DNA of 64,000 nt from Lysinibacillus sp. FSL M8-0337 (GCF_038593855.1 NZ_CP151996.1:2294001-2358000); one strand, 5' to 3'. Positions 36,436 through 45,203 are shown, counted from the stretch's first letter. The notes: generated by a model not told the origin, from the sequence alone. Program-made: numbers and translations.

Positions 36436-37215
36436 TTATGAATGTAATGAAATGATTTGCTTTTCGCCCGCTTCTATCTTACTTTGTATACGATTACTCA
36501 AAGGAGGCATTGGACAGTTAAAAGAAGATGAAAATGCGCATGGCGGTAAAAAGGCTTTATTAAAATCAAGAAGTACCGTTTCATCGTCTAAATGCTCGAT
36601 GACTACCATACGACCCATACTGTATGTTTCGTTACCACTTGTTGCATCTCGGAAAATAATAATTGAATATCGCCCAGATTGAAATGGTCGAAGCCTATAA
36701 TGTACTCCGCCAATTTCCACTTCAATGACCCCTATTGATGCATGACTACGCGCTGCAAGATGGGCATCTCCCGTATGAGAAAATTCAATCATCGCATCAT
36801 CTTTAATAAGCTTTCCGTTATAAATTGCTTGTTTGTTCATTTCGTATGCATCAATATGGCTAAATGTTTGTAATACAGGGCTGTTTTCATCCCAAATGGC
36901 TAATAAATGCATAGAGCCAGGCTGACTAGTTGCCATTGCAGAGATGCCATCTGTCGTTTGAACGACTGTTTCATCCGCAATTATATGCACCACACCATCC
37001 ACTAGCACGCCGTTAATGAATAATTGGTCTTCAACAGTTGCCGTTAATGTTAGCCCTAGTTCAGTTGGACTTGTCGGCTTCCAGCTTCCAGCAATTTGTT
37101 TTACTGTTGTTTCACTTGTTAACTCGTGCATTGCGATTAAAGTTAAATCGCCTTGTGCACCCGTTACATCCAAATGGCGTTGCTTATGCCAAGCTTGTAA
37201 TTGTTCAGTATTCAT
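36436..37215 (-). CDS. DUF1684 (COG3358) family protein
   Basis: 259 residues, no signal peptide. The C-terminal half carries the DUF1684 features: a beta-rich segment with GRMVVIEH, LDFNKAFLPPCAFSSSFNCP and the terminal PPxSNR motif. The Cys, Pro and Asn residues near the end look like a conserved ligand pocket but the family has no established reaction. It lies between the hydrolase gene and the binding-protein gene, seven and 36 bases apart, so it is co-transcribed with the peptide importer. A role in handling an imported compound is plausible. Confidence 0.78.
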   Translation of the reverse strand: MNTEQLQAWHKQRHLDVTGAQGDLTLIAMHELTSETTVKQIAGSWKPTSPTELGLTLTATVEDQLFINGVLVDGVVHIIADETVVQTTDGISAMATSQPGSMHLLAIWDENSPVLQTFSHIDAYEMNKQAIYNGKLIKDDAMIEFSHTGDAHLAARSHASIGVIEVEIGGVHYRLRPFQSGRYSIIIFRDATSGNETYSMGRMVVIEHLDDETVLLDFNKAFLPPCAFSSSFNCPMPPLSNRIQSKIEAGEKQIISLHS

Positions 37216-37222
37216 GGTTGCA

Positions 37223-38080
37223 TCAGTCCTTTAATAAAAATTCACGTACAACGTTTAAGAAGTCTTTATGCTCTTCGATAAATGGCATATGACCACTCTT
37301 TTCAAATACAGCTAACTGTGAATTTTTAATTAATGAATGCATTATTTCTGACTGTGTTAATGGCGTAATCCAATCGTGGCGACCTGCTACAATCAATGTA
37401 GGCATTTCAAGATTAGCAATTTGTGCACGCACATCGTATTGTGGCATTAAATACTTAAATGTATAATTTGTAATTTCTAAAGATCCGATTGGACGGCTTC
37501 CTGTATCACCACCTAGTTCTTCTTGATAATCGTACCAGTATAAATCCCAGCAAATATCCCACCATTCAATTAAATGATTGTCATCACGAATGTTTCCTTC
37601 AAATAACTCTGGAATAGTTTGAACTTGTTGTTGCGTTCCGATACGTTGTGCAAACGCTTTAGCTTCTTTATAGAAATCATAGCTTGGTGCAGTGTTAACT
37701 AGTAATAACTTACTCACCGATTGTGGGTAGCGTGTAGCATATACCTGAGCAATCATTCCACCAAAAGAATGACCTAGTACAGCAATTTTATCTAAGCCTA
37801 AATAATTACGTAACGCTTCAATATCATCCGCTAGCTGTTCAAACGTTGCTGTCGTTACATCTATACGCTCTGATTGACCGTTGCATCTTTGATCTAAATA
37901 AACAATCTGGTAGTATTCAGCTAGTGGTGTTAACCACGGCTTAAAATCTGAGTGATCACTCCCTGGACCACCATGTACTGCAATAAGCACCGGTTTTTTT
38001 ACCATCTTTGGTCCTAGTGGAATATACCCTGAACCTTCTACGTCAAAATAAATTTTCGTTCCATTGATCGCTGCAAACAT
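37223..38080 (-). CDS. Proline iminopeptidase-like alpha/beta hydrolase
   Basis: 285 residues of the S33 peptidase family. The oxyanion motif is HGGPGSDHSDF. The YLDQRCNGQSE segment matches the family DQRGxGxS. The nucleophile Ser is in GHSFGG, the acid is likely the Asp in AGRHDWITP, and the His is in EKSGHMPFIEEH. S33 enzymes release N-terminal proline or other residues from peptides, but related members are lactonases or esterases. ATG at 38080 follows GTGAGG; an upstream GTG at 38092 is less well placed. It is the first gene of a seven-gene operon ending in a peptide importer, which supports a peptidase role in the cytoplasm. Confidence 0.85.
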   Translation of the reverse strand: MFAAINGTKIYFDVEGSGYIPLGPKMVKKPVLIAVHGGPGSDHSDFKPWLTPLAEYYQIVYLDQRCNGQSERIDVTTATFEQLADDIEALRNYLGLDKIAVLGHSFGGMIAQVYATRYPQSVSKLLLVNTAPSYDFYKEAKAFAQRIGTQQQVQTIPELFEGNIRDDNHLIEWWDICWDLYWYDYQEELGGDTGSRPIGSLEITNYTFKYLMPQYDVRAQIANLEMPTLIVAGRHDWITPLTQSEIMHSLIKNSQLAVFEKSGHMPFIEEHKDFLNVVREFLLKD

Positions 38081-38227
38081 TATGTTCCTCACTTTATCAG
38101 ATAAATTTTATTTATATAATAATTAAAACTACTTAGTTATTATCTTAATTCCTATTTGTTTAGTCAAGTTTTTTTAAAAAGAGAAATACTATTACAAATA
38201 ATAGAGTAATAGTGAAAAAAATTATAG

Positions 38228-38428
38228 TTATTTTTTCATAAAAAATAATGATTCTGCATAAAAACATGTTTTACCGCTAAAATTATATCCTATATAGTGT
38301 TTAGTACGATTTCCTTTTGCAATCATCTTCTTCGCAATGGCTTCCATACCTACTTGTATTCCTTTTTGGATTCCTGCTTGTTCGGCATAATATTTTGCAT
38401 TTTCTATTGTCGCCGCTTCATTAATCAT
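38228..38428 (-). pseudogene. C-terminal remnant of an Rpn-family (PD-(D/E)XK nuclease) protein
   Basis: The first ~45 codons encode the repeated-helix tail typical of this family (YYAEQAGIQKGIQVGMEAIA, then KKMIAKGN). After that the frame runs into unrelated residues, and the nuclease domain is missing. The family is linked to transposase-like PD-(D/E)XK nucleases. Probably a dead fragment. Confidence 0.5.
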
Positions 38429-38607
38429 ATATTTGACTCATGATGTTCGTTGAAATCCTACCCTATAGAATCGAGCCGTACTTTATGTGCTAAAAGTGAA
38501 AGCCACTCCAAAAGTTTGGAATGGCGACTTATTTATTTACATTATTTCAAATTCAAAATCAAAAAGAGAAACACAATGAAAATTTATATTTAGTCCTTCT
38601 CCCTTTC

Positions 38608-38897
38608 TTATGCCCAAATAATCGCTTTTTTAGATATATCTAATGCACTTACACTACAGCCTTGCCTAGCCATATAAATGGAATTTCTACCTGAGCCACA
38701 ACCTAATTCTAAAACCCTTTTAGGAGAAAGTCCTTTACTAAAATATTCTTCCAAGTTCTCATCAGGTTCTTTAACCTTAAAAAACGGAATATCTTTTTTC
38801 TATCTTTATAAAAATTTTCCTAAAATTCCTTTCATTCTCTTATTAAATCATTTAACATTTTTAATAAATTTTCATAATCTAATATTCTTCTCTCCAC
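38608..38897 (-). pseudogene. SAM-dependent methyltransferase, decayed
   Basis: From GTG at 38897 (GGAGG eight bases upstream) the frame reads VERRILDYENLLKMLNDLIRE, then TGA, KEF, then TAG. After a frame change it continues DIPFFKVKEPDENLEEYF and the SAM-binding motif I LELGCGSGRNSIYMARQG, ending after DISKKAIIWA with a stop. The two stops sit where related proteins often carry Trp, as expected for TGG mutated to TGA and TAG. The protein is also truncated after motif I, so most of the catalytic domain is gone. Confidence 0.7.
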
Positions 38898-38909
38898 CCT
38901 GATTACCTC

Positions 38910-39260
38910 CTTAAATAGCTCCACCTATATTTTACCAATACCTTACATAGATCTTGTTACAACAACGTTAAATTGCATTTAAATTGTAGAATTTTTAATA
39001 GGGAATACCAACTGCTAAATAGCATTTAAATAGCATGTTTTACTTGATTTAGAACGTTAATCATCTTTTTAATACCAATATACTACACAGAAATAAAAAT
39101 GTTGAATGCGCTTCTATAGCAATTACAGGGTATTGTAATTTTGGTAATTTATATTTTTTGTAACAATTGTGACGATATCGTAACATCGTTCTCTAACTAA
39201 ACTTCCTCATTAGTTTAAGTCCATTTAAATTAGGAGAACTACCCCAAAAAGTATCAAAAA
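38910..39260. other. Intergenic, nothing recognised
   Basis: AT-rich DNA with no supported gene. A CGATATCG palindrome is at about 39174 but has no clear role. Confidence 0.4.
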
Positions 39261-39290
39261 AATCCATTTTGAGTTTAATCAAAATGGATT
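39261..39290. terminator. Bidirectional terminator-like hairpin
   Basis: AATCCATTTTGA (39261-39272) pairs with TCAAAATGGATT (39279-39290), with A-rich and T-rich flanks on the two sides. Confidence 0.7.
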
Positions 39291-39321
39291 CTTTATTAAA
39301 ATATAATTTTTATTTGGGATA

Positions 39322-39441
39322 CTATTGCGCTCCATAACCACCATCAATAACAATAGACTGTCGCATCGCTAATTCCTCTAATACTTTATAAATATCTTCA
39401 GAGACTTTCTGTTTACGACCATCTACCATACCAACAAACAC
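39322..39441 (-). other. Short open frame, possible gene remnant
   Basis: An open frame of about 40 codons ends QSIVIDGGYGAQ. The IVIDGGY ending resembles the C-terminus of short-chain dehydrogenases, but the preceding residues do not. No ribosome binding site. Best read as a remnant. Confidence 0.25.
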
Positions 39442-39446
39442 TATGT

Positions 39447-39809
39447 TCAGTTGACAAACTTACTTTTAATCATATGATCACTAATAAAAAAAACGGTAAC
39501 ATAAACAAATGCCACTCCTGTGTAAATGGAAAATAATTCTATATCCCATTCTGTTAACAGTAAAAGCACACAAACACAAATTAATCCACAGCCAAAATGT
39601 TTCATATAAGAAAGTAAAATATGTTTAGTTCGTAATTCAATCACGATGGATGCTAAAATTCCAATAGTAAATAGTATTGGAACTGAAATAATACTTACAC
39701 CAAGCCCGATTGCGAAATAAGAGTTCGTAAAATCGTTAAAGAAAAAAGGTACGATAAAGTAACATATGATCGCTGTTACAAAAGCTGCTAACAATTTTCT
39801 GTTAAACAT
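39447..39809 (-). CDS. 120-residue membrane protein, unknown
   Basis: Four hydrophobic segments (about 6-26, 32-56, 68-86 and 92-110) and a short basic tail. ATG follows AAGGAGTGAAA. A terminator lies about 155 bases downstream. No family recognised; compact four-helix membrane proteins of this size include regulators and small transport subunits. Confidence 0.65.
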   Translation of the reverse strand: MFNRKLLAAFVTAIICYFIVPFFFNDFTNSYFAIGLGVSIISVPILFTIGILASIVIELRTKHILLSYMKHFGCGLICVCVLLLLTEWDIELFSIYTGVAFVYVTVFFISDHMIKSKFVN

Positions 39810-40006
39810 ATTTTCACTCCTTCACTCACTACTCGTAATAAGCGATAATGTTTTATGTTTTCATTCAGTTGTCCTCTACTGAAAATACACAAGAACGCAA
39901 AGTGTTTCTTCTTATATAAAGATTAACTGATACACTACGCTCAATCAAATCACATAAAACTATAAACATAATGAAATAACTAGATTACAAAATCTAAATA
40001 AAACGC

Positions 40007-40042
40007 AAAGAGCAATCCGTTACTATTTTCGGATTGCTCTTT
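40007..40042 (-). terminator. Terminator after the PucR remnant
   Basis: AAAGAGCAATCCG (40007-40019) pairs perfectly with CGGATTGCTCTTT (40030-40042). Confidence 0.8.
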
Positions 40043-40053
40043 TTCGTATTTAT

Positions 40054-40329
40054 TCAAATGCTACTCTGCGTCCACCATATATGATGCGAAGTTTTCGTTA
40101 TGGATTTCTTCATGAACAGGGATGAAGATACTAACCTGCTCGGTAGGTTCGACATCGTCATTGGCAACCGAGTGAGTAGCAATTCGTTCTGATCAATATA
40201 TGCGTAAATATCAGGTACTTCCATAAAATAGACATTTTCAACTCTGCGGCTCAATCCAGCTTCTCCTGCAAGGACTTCTACCTCTTCAAATCCCTCCATG
40301 CTCAAAACATCACTTATTGTAATAAACAT
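40054..40329 (-). pseudogene. PucR-family regulator, N-terminal fragment
   Basis: The first ~50 residues (MFITISDVLSMEGFEEVEVL, then AGEAGLSRRVENVYFMEVPD and YIDQNELLLT) match the start of purine-catabolism-type PucR regulators. The frame then diverges after LLLT into residues unlike the family. Another frame of the same strand over the tail reads VSIFIPVHEEIHNENFASYM and stops, so the tail looks like the end of a different gene joined by a deletion. The helix-turn-helix is absent. A terminator still follows. Confidence 0.65.
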
Positions 40330-40679
40330 ATTATCACTCCAGACGAGAAAAAAGTTCCCTTATTTTCGTTTATTAGATTGCATGCATTATTACGTGACAG
40401 CTTCATTATGAACGGTTGTGGTGTTACCAATGAAAAAACACACCGACAATTCTTTTAGTTTCAATGGATACTTTGTCATACAAGATGTTTTTATTATAAC
40501 AGGGATAGCGAACACCCTTTGGTCCTCGACAATTATGAAGCACTAGCTTAATTCAAAACCTATGTATTTTTATAAAAAAATGGGGCAATAAAAAAGACCC
40601 TGCTAGCTGACATAATCTTTCTAAGTCATGGATGATGCTGTTAATTTTGTTGCAACGTCATGAAGCAGTCGCGCTATTT
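40330..40679. other. Intergenic, nothing recognised
   Basis: About 350 bases without a supported gene. A 19-codon minus-strand frame directly after the 40680 gene (KIARLLHDVATKL) has no start and is probably chance. Confidence 0.4.
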
Positions 40680-41159
40680 TCAACCTTTTTTGTCGTATTG
40701 ATTATTGTATCTTTCTATTACGATACAATGTTGTTCTTTAAATTTTTCATGGTTCGGATTGTACATTTGTACCAGATGATTAAGAGATAGCTCTTCGTAG
40801 TTAACGTTAACATACGGTATATGTAGATCATTCTCGTCATGACCAATCCACACCCTCCATAATTCCACTATTTGCTCTTCTCTAATATTTTTCTTTAGGT
40901 ACGCCAGTAATTGCTTTGCCCTCAATTCCGAATATATAAAAGTAACTTCATAAATGAATGAATAACTTGTATATCCACTGACATCATAGTAAGCATCCTT
41001 TTTAATGACCAACTCATTTAAGTCCTCTTTATTTTCAACTACTACTATTTGGGCACTAGGATCCATCTTCTCCCAAGGTACCAACTCATGTGGTTTGATT
41101 GCTAATTCCATAGCTTCCCTAACAGTAATCGTCTTCGCTTTTGTTTCCACTTCTGGCAT
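40680..41159 (-). CDS. Hypothetical protein upstream-coupled to a CPCC gene
   Basis: 159 residues from the ATG at 41159. Soluble, acidic, with alternating helix and strand and a Trp-rich middle (LWRVWIGHDENDLHIPYV). No family recognised. The ATG has no Shine-Dalgarno. A good AGGAGGT lies about 45 bases upstream, seven bases before an in-frame CTG at 41195 that would add 12 residues. The true start may therefore be CTG at 41195. The gene lies 20 to 55 bases downstream of the CPCC-domain gene on the same strand and is probably co-transcribed. Confidence 0.65.
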   Translation of the reverse strand: MPEVETKAKTITVREAMELAIKPHELVPWEKMDPSAQIVVVENKEDLNELVIKKDAYYDVSGYTSYSFIYEVTFIYSELRAKQLLAYLKKNIREEQIVELWRVWIGHDENDLHIPYVNVNYEELSLNHLVQMYNPNHEKFKEQHCIVIERYNNQYDKKG

Positions 41160-41214
41160 TGCATAATTTGTTGCGATAAAAGAACAATAACTCAGTTCAA
41201 CTACCTCCTAAATT

Positions 41215-41481
41215 CTAAATTAACTGTTTCCAATTAAGATCTTTTTCATCTTTATCATTAGGTTTTCTGACAAACTCCATGCATCTTTCTTCACAAGCCC
41301 CAAATACCATAAAGTTTTTTTGGGCTTGCCTTAAGGATGGAAGATTAGCTCCTCCTTCCCAATCAGGGTCATCCCATTGAACGCCATCATCTTCCCAAAA
41401 ACAAATTGTACATATGTCATAAGTTCCTGGGGGTTCTTCGTCTAATGTTTTATATCCACAACAAGGACAAGTATATTTCAT
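41215..41481 (-). CDS. CPCC family cysteine-rich protein
   Basis: 88 residues. The N-terminus YTCPCCGYKTLDEEPPGTYDICTICFWEDD holds the CPCC motif and a second CxxC, forming a likely zinc ribbon. WDDPDWEGGANLPSLRQAQKN follows, typical of the family. These small proteins are often near toxin/immunity genes, but their role is unknown. RBS AGGAGA before the ATG. It lies between the S66 carboxypeptidase gene and the 159-residue gene. Confidence 0.85.
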   Translation of the reverse strand: MKYTCPCCGYKTLDEEPPGTYDICTICFWEDDGVQWDDPDWEGGANLPSLRQAQKNFMVFGACEERCMEFVRKPNDKDEKDLNWKQLI

Positions 41482-41507
41482 AGCATTTCTCCTCTTATTC
41501 TCTGTCT

Positions 41508-42521
41508 TTACTTAAAGTTTTGCAAAACAATTCCTTTGCCCTCTACTACTTCTACTTTAGCATAAGCACCATTGATAAAAGTTATTTGTGGAGGAACATG
41601 ACCACAATCCACATCATAAATAATAGGTATCCCAAGCTCATCAGACAGCTCTTTATAAACATCTTCCACTGTGTAATTATTTACAGGCGTATTCGCATCA
41701 CTTCGACCGAACATAATCCCTGCACATTGCTCAAACCAACCAGCAAGCTTCATTTGAACTAATGACCTTTTTAAATCTGGTGTATTTAATTCACAATTCT
41801 CTAAATACCATAACACAGGCTCCCCACTGATATGTTGTTTTCTAAAGGTTTGGACATCACCATAAGCTGTCCCAATCAAATGTCTAATCACGTCTATACA
41901 TCCGCCAAGTAAACGGCCTTGTATCTGTACTTGTTGATTGGACACAGTTTTCCAATAAGTTTGTTCTGTTAAATGAAAAACACATGGCGAGGGAGCATTG
42001 TGTTGCCATTCCTTTTGATATTTAGATGATGAATATTGCAGGACAGATTCCCCACTATTAGTCGATAATACAGCCTGCCACATGGCAGTAGTGTCATCTG
42101 AATATTCGCCTCTTAAATCTACAAGATTAGTACCATGAGCAGTAGCTATACCTGTTTTTAATGTAATTGCTAATAATAATGCACTGATATCTGAATATCC
42201 TACTACCCATTTGTTTTTTATCTGTTCAAAATCAATTTTATCAAGTATTTCAATTAACAGTTCCCCACCCCATGGAGGAATGATGATATTTATATGATCG
42301 GCACTCATCATTTCATTAAACTCATCCGCCCGTTTTTCGGCAGAAGCTGATTTAGCTTTTTCTTGAGTCCAAACCGTATCACCACAAATAATATGAAAAC
42401 CTTTCGATTTCAGACGCTCACAGGATTGTTTAAACATCTCATGTAGCCCCTCCGGAACCCCTGATGAAGGTGCCGTGACTCCTATTGTTGCATCTTTTTC
42501 TAAGCGCGGGTATTTGATCAT
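41508..42521 (-). CDS. S66 family LD-carboxypeptidase (MccF/LdcA-like)
   Basis: 337 residues. The nucleophile Ser is in GYSDISALL, the Glu in LENCE and the His in DCGHVPPQ, the expected Ser-Glu-His triad. PPWGGELLIEIL matches the loop before the nucleophile. S66 enzymes either trim the terminal D-alanine from the peptidoglycan tetrapeptide or, in the MccF branch, inactivate peptidyl-nucleotide antibiotics such as microcin C. The branch cannot be decided here. ATG at 42521 follows AGGAGAG; a longer frame from 42545 overlaps this site and was rejected. No signal peptide, so cytoplasmic. Confidence 0.9.
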   Translation of the reverse strand: MIKYPRLEKDATIGVTAPSSGVPEGLHEMFKQSCERLKSKGFHIICGDTVWTQEKAKSASAEKRADEFNEMMSADHINIIIPPWGGELLIEILDKIDFEQIKNKWVVGYSDISALLLAITLKTGIATAHGTNLVDLRGEYSDDTTAMWQAVLSTNSGESVLQYSSSKYQKEWQHNAPSPCVFHLTEQTYWKTVSNQQVQIQGRLLGGCIDVIRHLIGTAYGDVQTFRKQHISGEPVLWYLENCELNTPDLKRSLVQMKLAGWFEQCAGIMFGRSDANTPVNNYTVEDVYKELSDELGIPIIYDVDCGHVPPQITFINGAYAKVEVVEGKGIVLQNFK

Positions 42522-42600
42522 ATTTATCTCTCCTGATTTTTTCATTATTTTACCAAATAGTTATAAAACGAACAATGACTAAATTGGTTAATACATACCA

Positions 42601-42641
42601 AAAAGCCACAAAACGTTAATTGAATAACATTTGTGGCTTTT
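42601..42641 (-). terminator. Terminator after the DUF202 pseudogene
   Basis: AAAAGCCACAAA (42601-42612) pairs with TTTGTGGCTTTT (42630-42641). Confidence 0.7.
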
Positions 42642-42699
42642 TTATGTGTTTTCAAACCTATAAGGTCAGATTTGGTGAAAAAAGAGGATAGACTTTGAT

Positions 42700-43092
42700 C
42701 TATGATAAAATAATCATCAAAAAGTAAATAATCACCAATAATATTAAGATAATTAAAAAATAAGAAATCCACATGATATGTCTATTTGATGGAACAAACT
42801 CTTCATTCACTATCTGTTTTCTTTTTGCAGAATAATTAAATGTAGCTGTAAAGATAATTAAAATCCCAAATAAACAAGCTAACAAGCCAATTATGGCTGA
42901 TAAAAAATCTACCCAAAAATTCCGAACCGTACCTATGGCAAAGTGCAAACTTGTTGCCAAGAAAGCAACCCCTAAAATAGAAATGGCCGTTCAAATCCAT
43001 GCTAAATATGTTCTTTCATTTGCCAAATGTTGCTGGGCATATTTTAATTGCTTCATTTCTATTTCTGCATGATTATAAGGGTGATTCTCCAT
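42700..43092 (-). pseudogene. DUF202 (YidH-like) membrane protein with an internal stop
   Basis: From ATG at 43092 the frame reads MENHPYNHAEIEMKQ, then LANERTYLAWI, then TGA (42991-42993), then TAISILGVAFLATSLHFAIG and two more membrane segments to the stop at 42700. DUF202 proteins have LAxERTxLAWxRTxxS, so the TGA replaces the conserved Arg (CGA to TGA). Everything else is in frame. Three membrane segments expected. A recent single-base loss of function is the simplest reading. A restart at the TTG at 42960 seems unlikely. Confidence 0.8.
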
Positions 43093-43632
43093 CTAGTTAA
43101 CACCTACTCTTTGGTTAGAATATTTTCAATTATTCTATTTTAATATATCCTATTGTAGAAAAAATAAAAGAGGATGATTGTTTTTTCAATTAATGTATGT
43201 TGAGAAATGATTTAAAACCATTTCTTTTAATCTTTTGTTCTACATATTGCTATGTAATGAGAAGATAAAAATGATTAATGACACACGCCACCGTCAGAAT
43301 TCACTTGAAAATAACACGTTAAAATAGAAAAAATAAGGGCATCCCTCTCTCCGCTAAGAGAGGGATTCAAGTGTTTCATTGTAGAGCATATATTATATAG
43401 AGGTAGTAATGAACATTTAAGGCACAAGGAGCTATGAACTTGCACAACTTTCAATACCCTAAGTAGGTGAAGGTGAAAAAAGGAGAAAATTCAAGTATCA
43501 ATGCTTTTATTATGATCATTTGAGAAATGGTACTCAACTTTAACGATCTAACAAATATTTGCAAAATAACATTACTTGCTATGAGAAATTGGCAAAACTA
43601 GCATTTACAGATAGGTAATACACGCCAATTTT
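43093..43632. other. Intergenic with one hairpin
   Basis: TCCCTCTCT (43342-43350) pairs with AGAGAGGGA (43357-43365), and T-rich DNA follows on the minus strand. No gene is supported elsewhere in the gap. Confidence 0.5.
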
Positions 43633-44091
43633 TTAATCCCGATCTGGCAATTCGGAATGGTTTGTATAACTTGATTTTTCACTTTCATACACCATCTTTC
43701 CTCCCAAATGACCTGTATAAGCTAATGTAGAAGAACCTATGATACCTAAAATCACCACTAAAGTTAAGACCCATTTTGTATTAATTTTCAGTTTCTGACC
43801 AAATAATTTTAATATTGCAATCGCACCAAACAATATTAGAGATAATAAAGCCATATTTTCATGTAATTCAACTGTCGATTCTATAACTTCTCCCCATTTT
43901 TGTTCAGCAAATTCTTCTGCTCCATCACCTGTCATAAAAGAAACCAAACCGGTTACAAAACCAGTTACAAACAAAATAGTACTTGTCTTAAATAAATATT
44001 CTTTCTTTAAAAACAAATTGATGACTTCAATTACTGTTGCTGTTAATAATAATGCAATTGGAAAATGCACAACGGATGGGTGTAGTGGCAC
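43633..44091 (-). CDS. DUF2231 family membrane protein
   Basis: 152 residues with four membrane segments. The start PLHPSVVHFPIALLLTA and the TGDGAEEFAE segment after the second helix are characteristic of DUF2231. YTGHLGGKMVYE after the last helix is also typical. The His residues at the membrane faces suggest heme or metal binding, as proposed for relatives, but this is unproven. GTG at 44091 follows AAAGGAGG. Monocistronic. Confidence 0.85.
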   Translation of the reverse strand: MPLHPSVVHFPIALLLTATVIEVINLFLKKEYLFKTSTILFVTGFVTGLVSFMTGDGAEEFAEQKWGEVIESTVELHENMALLSLILFGAIAILKLFGQKLKINTKWVLTLVVILGIIGSSTLAYTGHLGGKMVYESEKSSYTNHSELPDRD

Positions 44092-44285
44092 ACAATTGCC
44101 TCCTTTTAAAAAAATTTACACAATAAATAAAAACAAACACCAGAAAATTTTATTCTGCGTTTATTTCACTTGTTATAAAATAGTCTATCCACTATGAATG
44201 AGATTTAACTAAAAATATTAAAATCATGAAACTTTAATTGTACTGTTATCATCAATAAAGTATTTCCATAAGGGACCACATGGGA

Positions 44286-44335
44286 AGTACACAATTCTTA
44301 ACTATCCATCATGGCAGCGTGCTTCTTTGTGTACT
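44286..44335 (+). repeat. Inverted repeat with T-run
   Basis: AGTACACAA (44286-44294) and TTGTGTACT (44327-44335) flank a 32-base loop, followed by GTTTTAC. It lies in the 44092-44459 gap, with no plus-strand gene in front of it, so its role is unclear. Confidence 0.35.
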
Positions 44336-44459
44336 GTTTTACTATCCGTTTTAACTTCATCATGCCGGCAAAAAATTTAGGTCGTCACCTTTCTTTTCCT
44401 TAATACATAGGATACGGTTAAGATTATTTTCCACTATAAAAGTAAAGGGGGATATTGTA

Positions 44460-44729
44460 ATGAATAGACATAAAAAGAATCCACAACAAAATCTAGGTAC
44501 GACGGAAATCGAAATAGCAAGACTAGCATATATCGGAGCATCCATCGCAACGTTGGGCGACGGTCTTTCTGCAGTTGCAGCAGGTCTAGCTCTAAATGCT
44601 TTAGAAAAATCAAATAATCAGGATCCTCAAAACCAAAATAGTGATAAATCGAAAGACGTAGATAATTTGCAAAAACAGATAGACCAAATAATCATTGAAT
44701 TAAAACAAGTGAAAAAAATGATGCAATAA
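44460..44729 (+). CDS. 89-residue hypothetical protein
   Basis: ATG follows AAAGGGGGA. A basic N-terminus leads to a weakly hydrophobic, small-residue-rich stretch (IGASIATLGDGLSAVAAGLAL, split here as residues ~30-50). A polar linker follows, then a C-terminal coiled-coil helix (NLQKQIDQIIIELKQVKKMM). It may associate with membranes through the middle segment. It is 41 bases upstream of the ferritin-like gene, probably co-transcribed. Family not recognised. Confidence 0.65.
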   Translation: MNRHKKNPQQNLGTTEIEIARLAYIGASIATLGDGLSAVAAGLALNALEKSNNQDPQNQNSDKSKDVDNLQKQIDQIIIELKQVKKMMQ

Positions 44730-44770
44730 TTATTACTGCCAAAGCATAATTAATAAAGGAGTGTGAACAG

Positions 44771-45193
44771 TTGCAATACGCAGTACAGCCAACTTCAAAT
44801 AATCAATTTATTGTCAATCTTGTTAAAGCCATTAATGGCGAATATAATGCGATTCGATTTTATGAGCACTTGGCTCAACTTGCTCCAAATGAGGATGTTA
44901 AAAACCGTATTTTAGAGATAAGAAAAGATGAAATGCGACATTACCAAGGTTTTGCTTATATGTATACCGCCCTTACCGGTCAACATCCTTCTCCACAAAT
45001 AACAGAGCCGTTACCATTAAATTTTAAAAACGGAATTCTAACTGCATTTAAAGACGAACAAGAAGCGGTCGAATTTTATCATCGTGTGGCTCGACAATAT
45101 AATATTCCTTATATTAGTAACCAATTTAGTTCAAATGCTTCAGACGAACAAAATCACGCAGTTTGGTTTTTATTCTTTATAAGCCAATATTAA
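44771..45193 (+). CDS. Ferritin-like/rubrerythrin-type protein
   Basis: 140 residues from TTG at 44771, with AAAGGAGTG ahead. Metal-ligand patterns of a ferritin-like four-helix bundle are present: AINGEYNAIRFYEHL on helix one, RKDEMRHYQGF on helix two, DEQEAVEFYHRVAR on helix three, and DEQNHAVWF on helix four. These give the paired ExxH-type ligands of a di-iron site. Such small proteins in spore formers are often coat- or stress-related. A hairpin with T-run follows. Confidence 0.75.
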   Translation: MQYAVQPTSNNQFIVNLVKAINGEYNAIRFYEHLAQLAPNEDVKNRILEIRKDEMRHYQGFAYMYTALTGQHPSPQITEPLPLNFKNGILTAFKDEQEAVEFYHRVARQYNIPYISNQFSSNASDEQNHAVWFLFFISQY

Positions 45194-45203
45194 CAATGCT
45201 ATT

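Noticed and set aside
38678..38902. 74-codon plus-strand frame
   Set aside because: Opposite a recognisable decayed methyltransferase gene.
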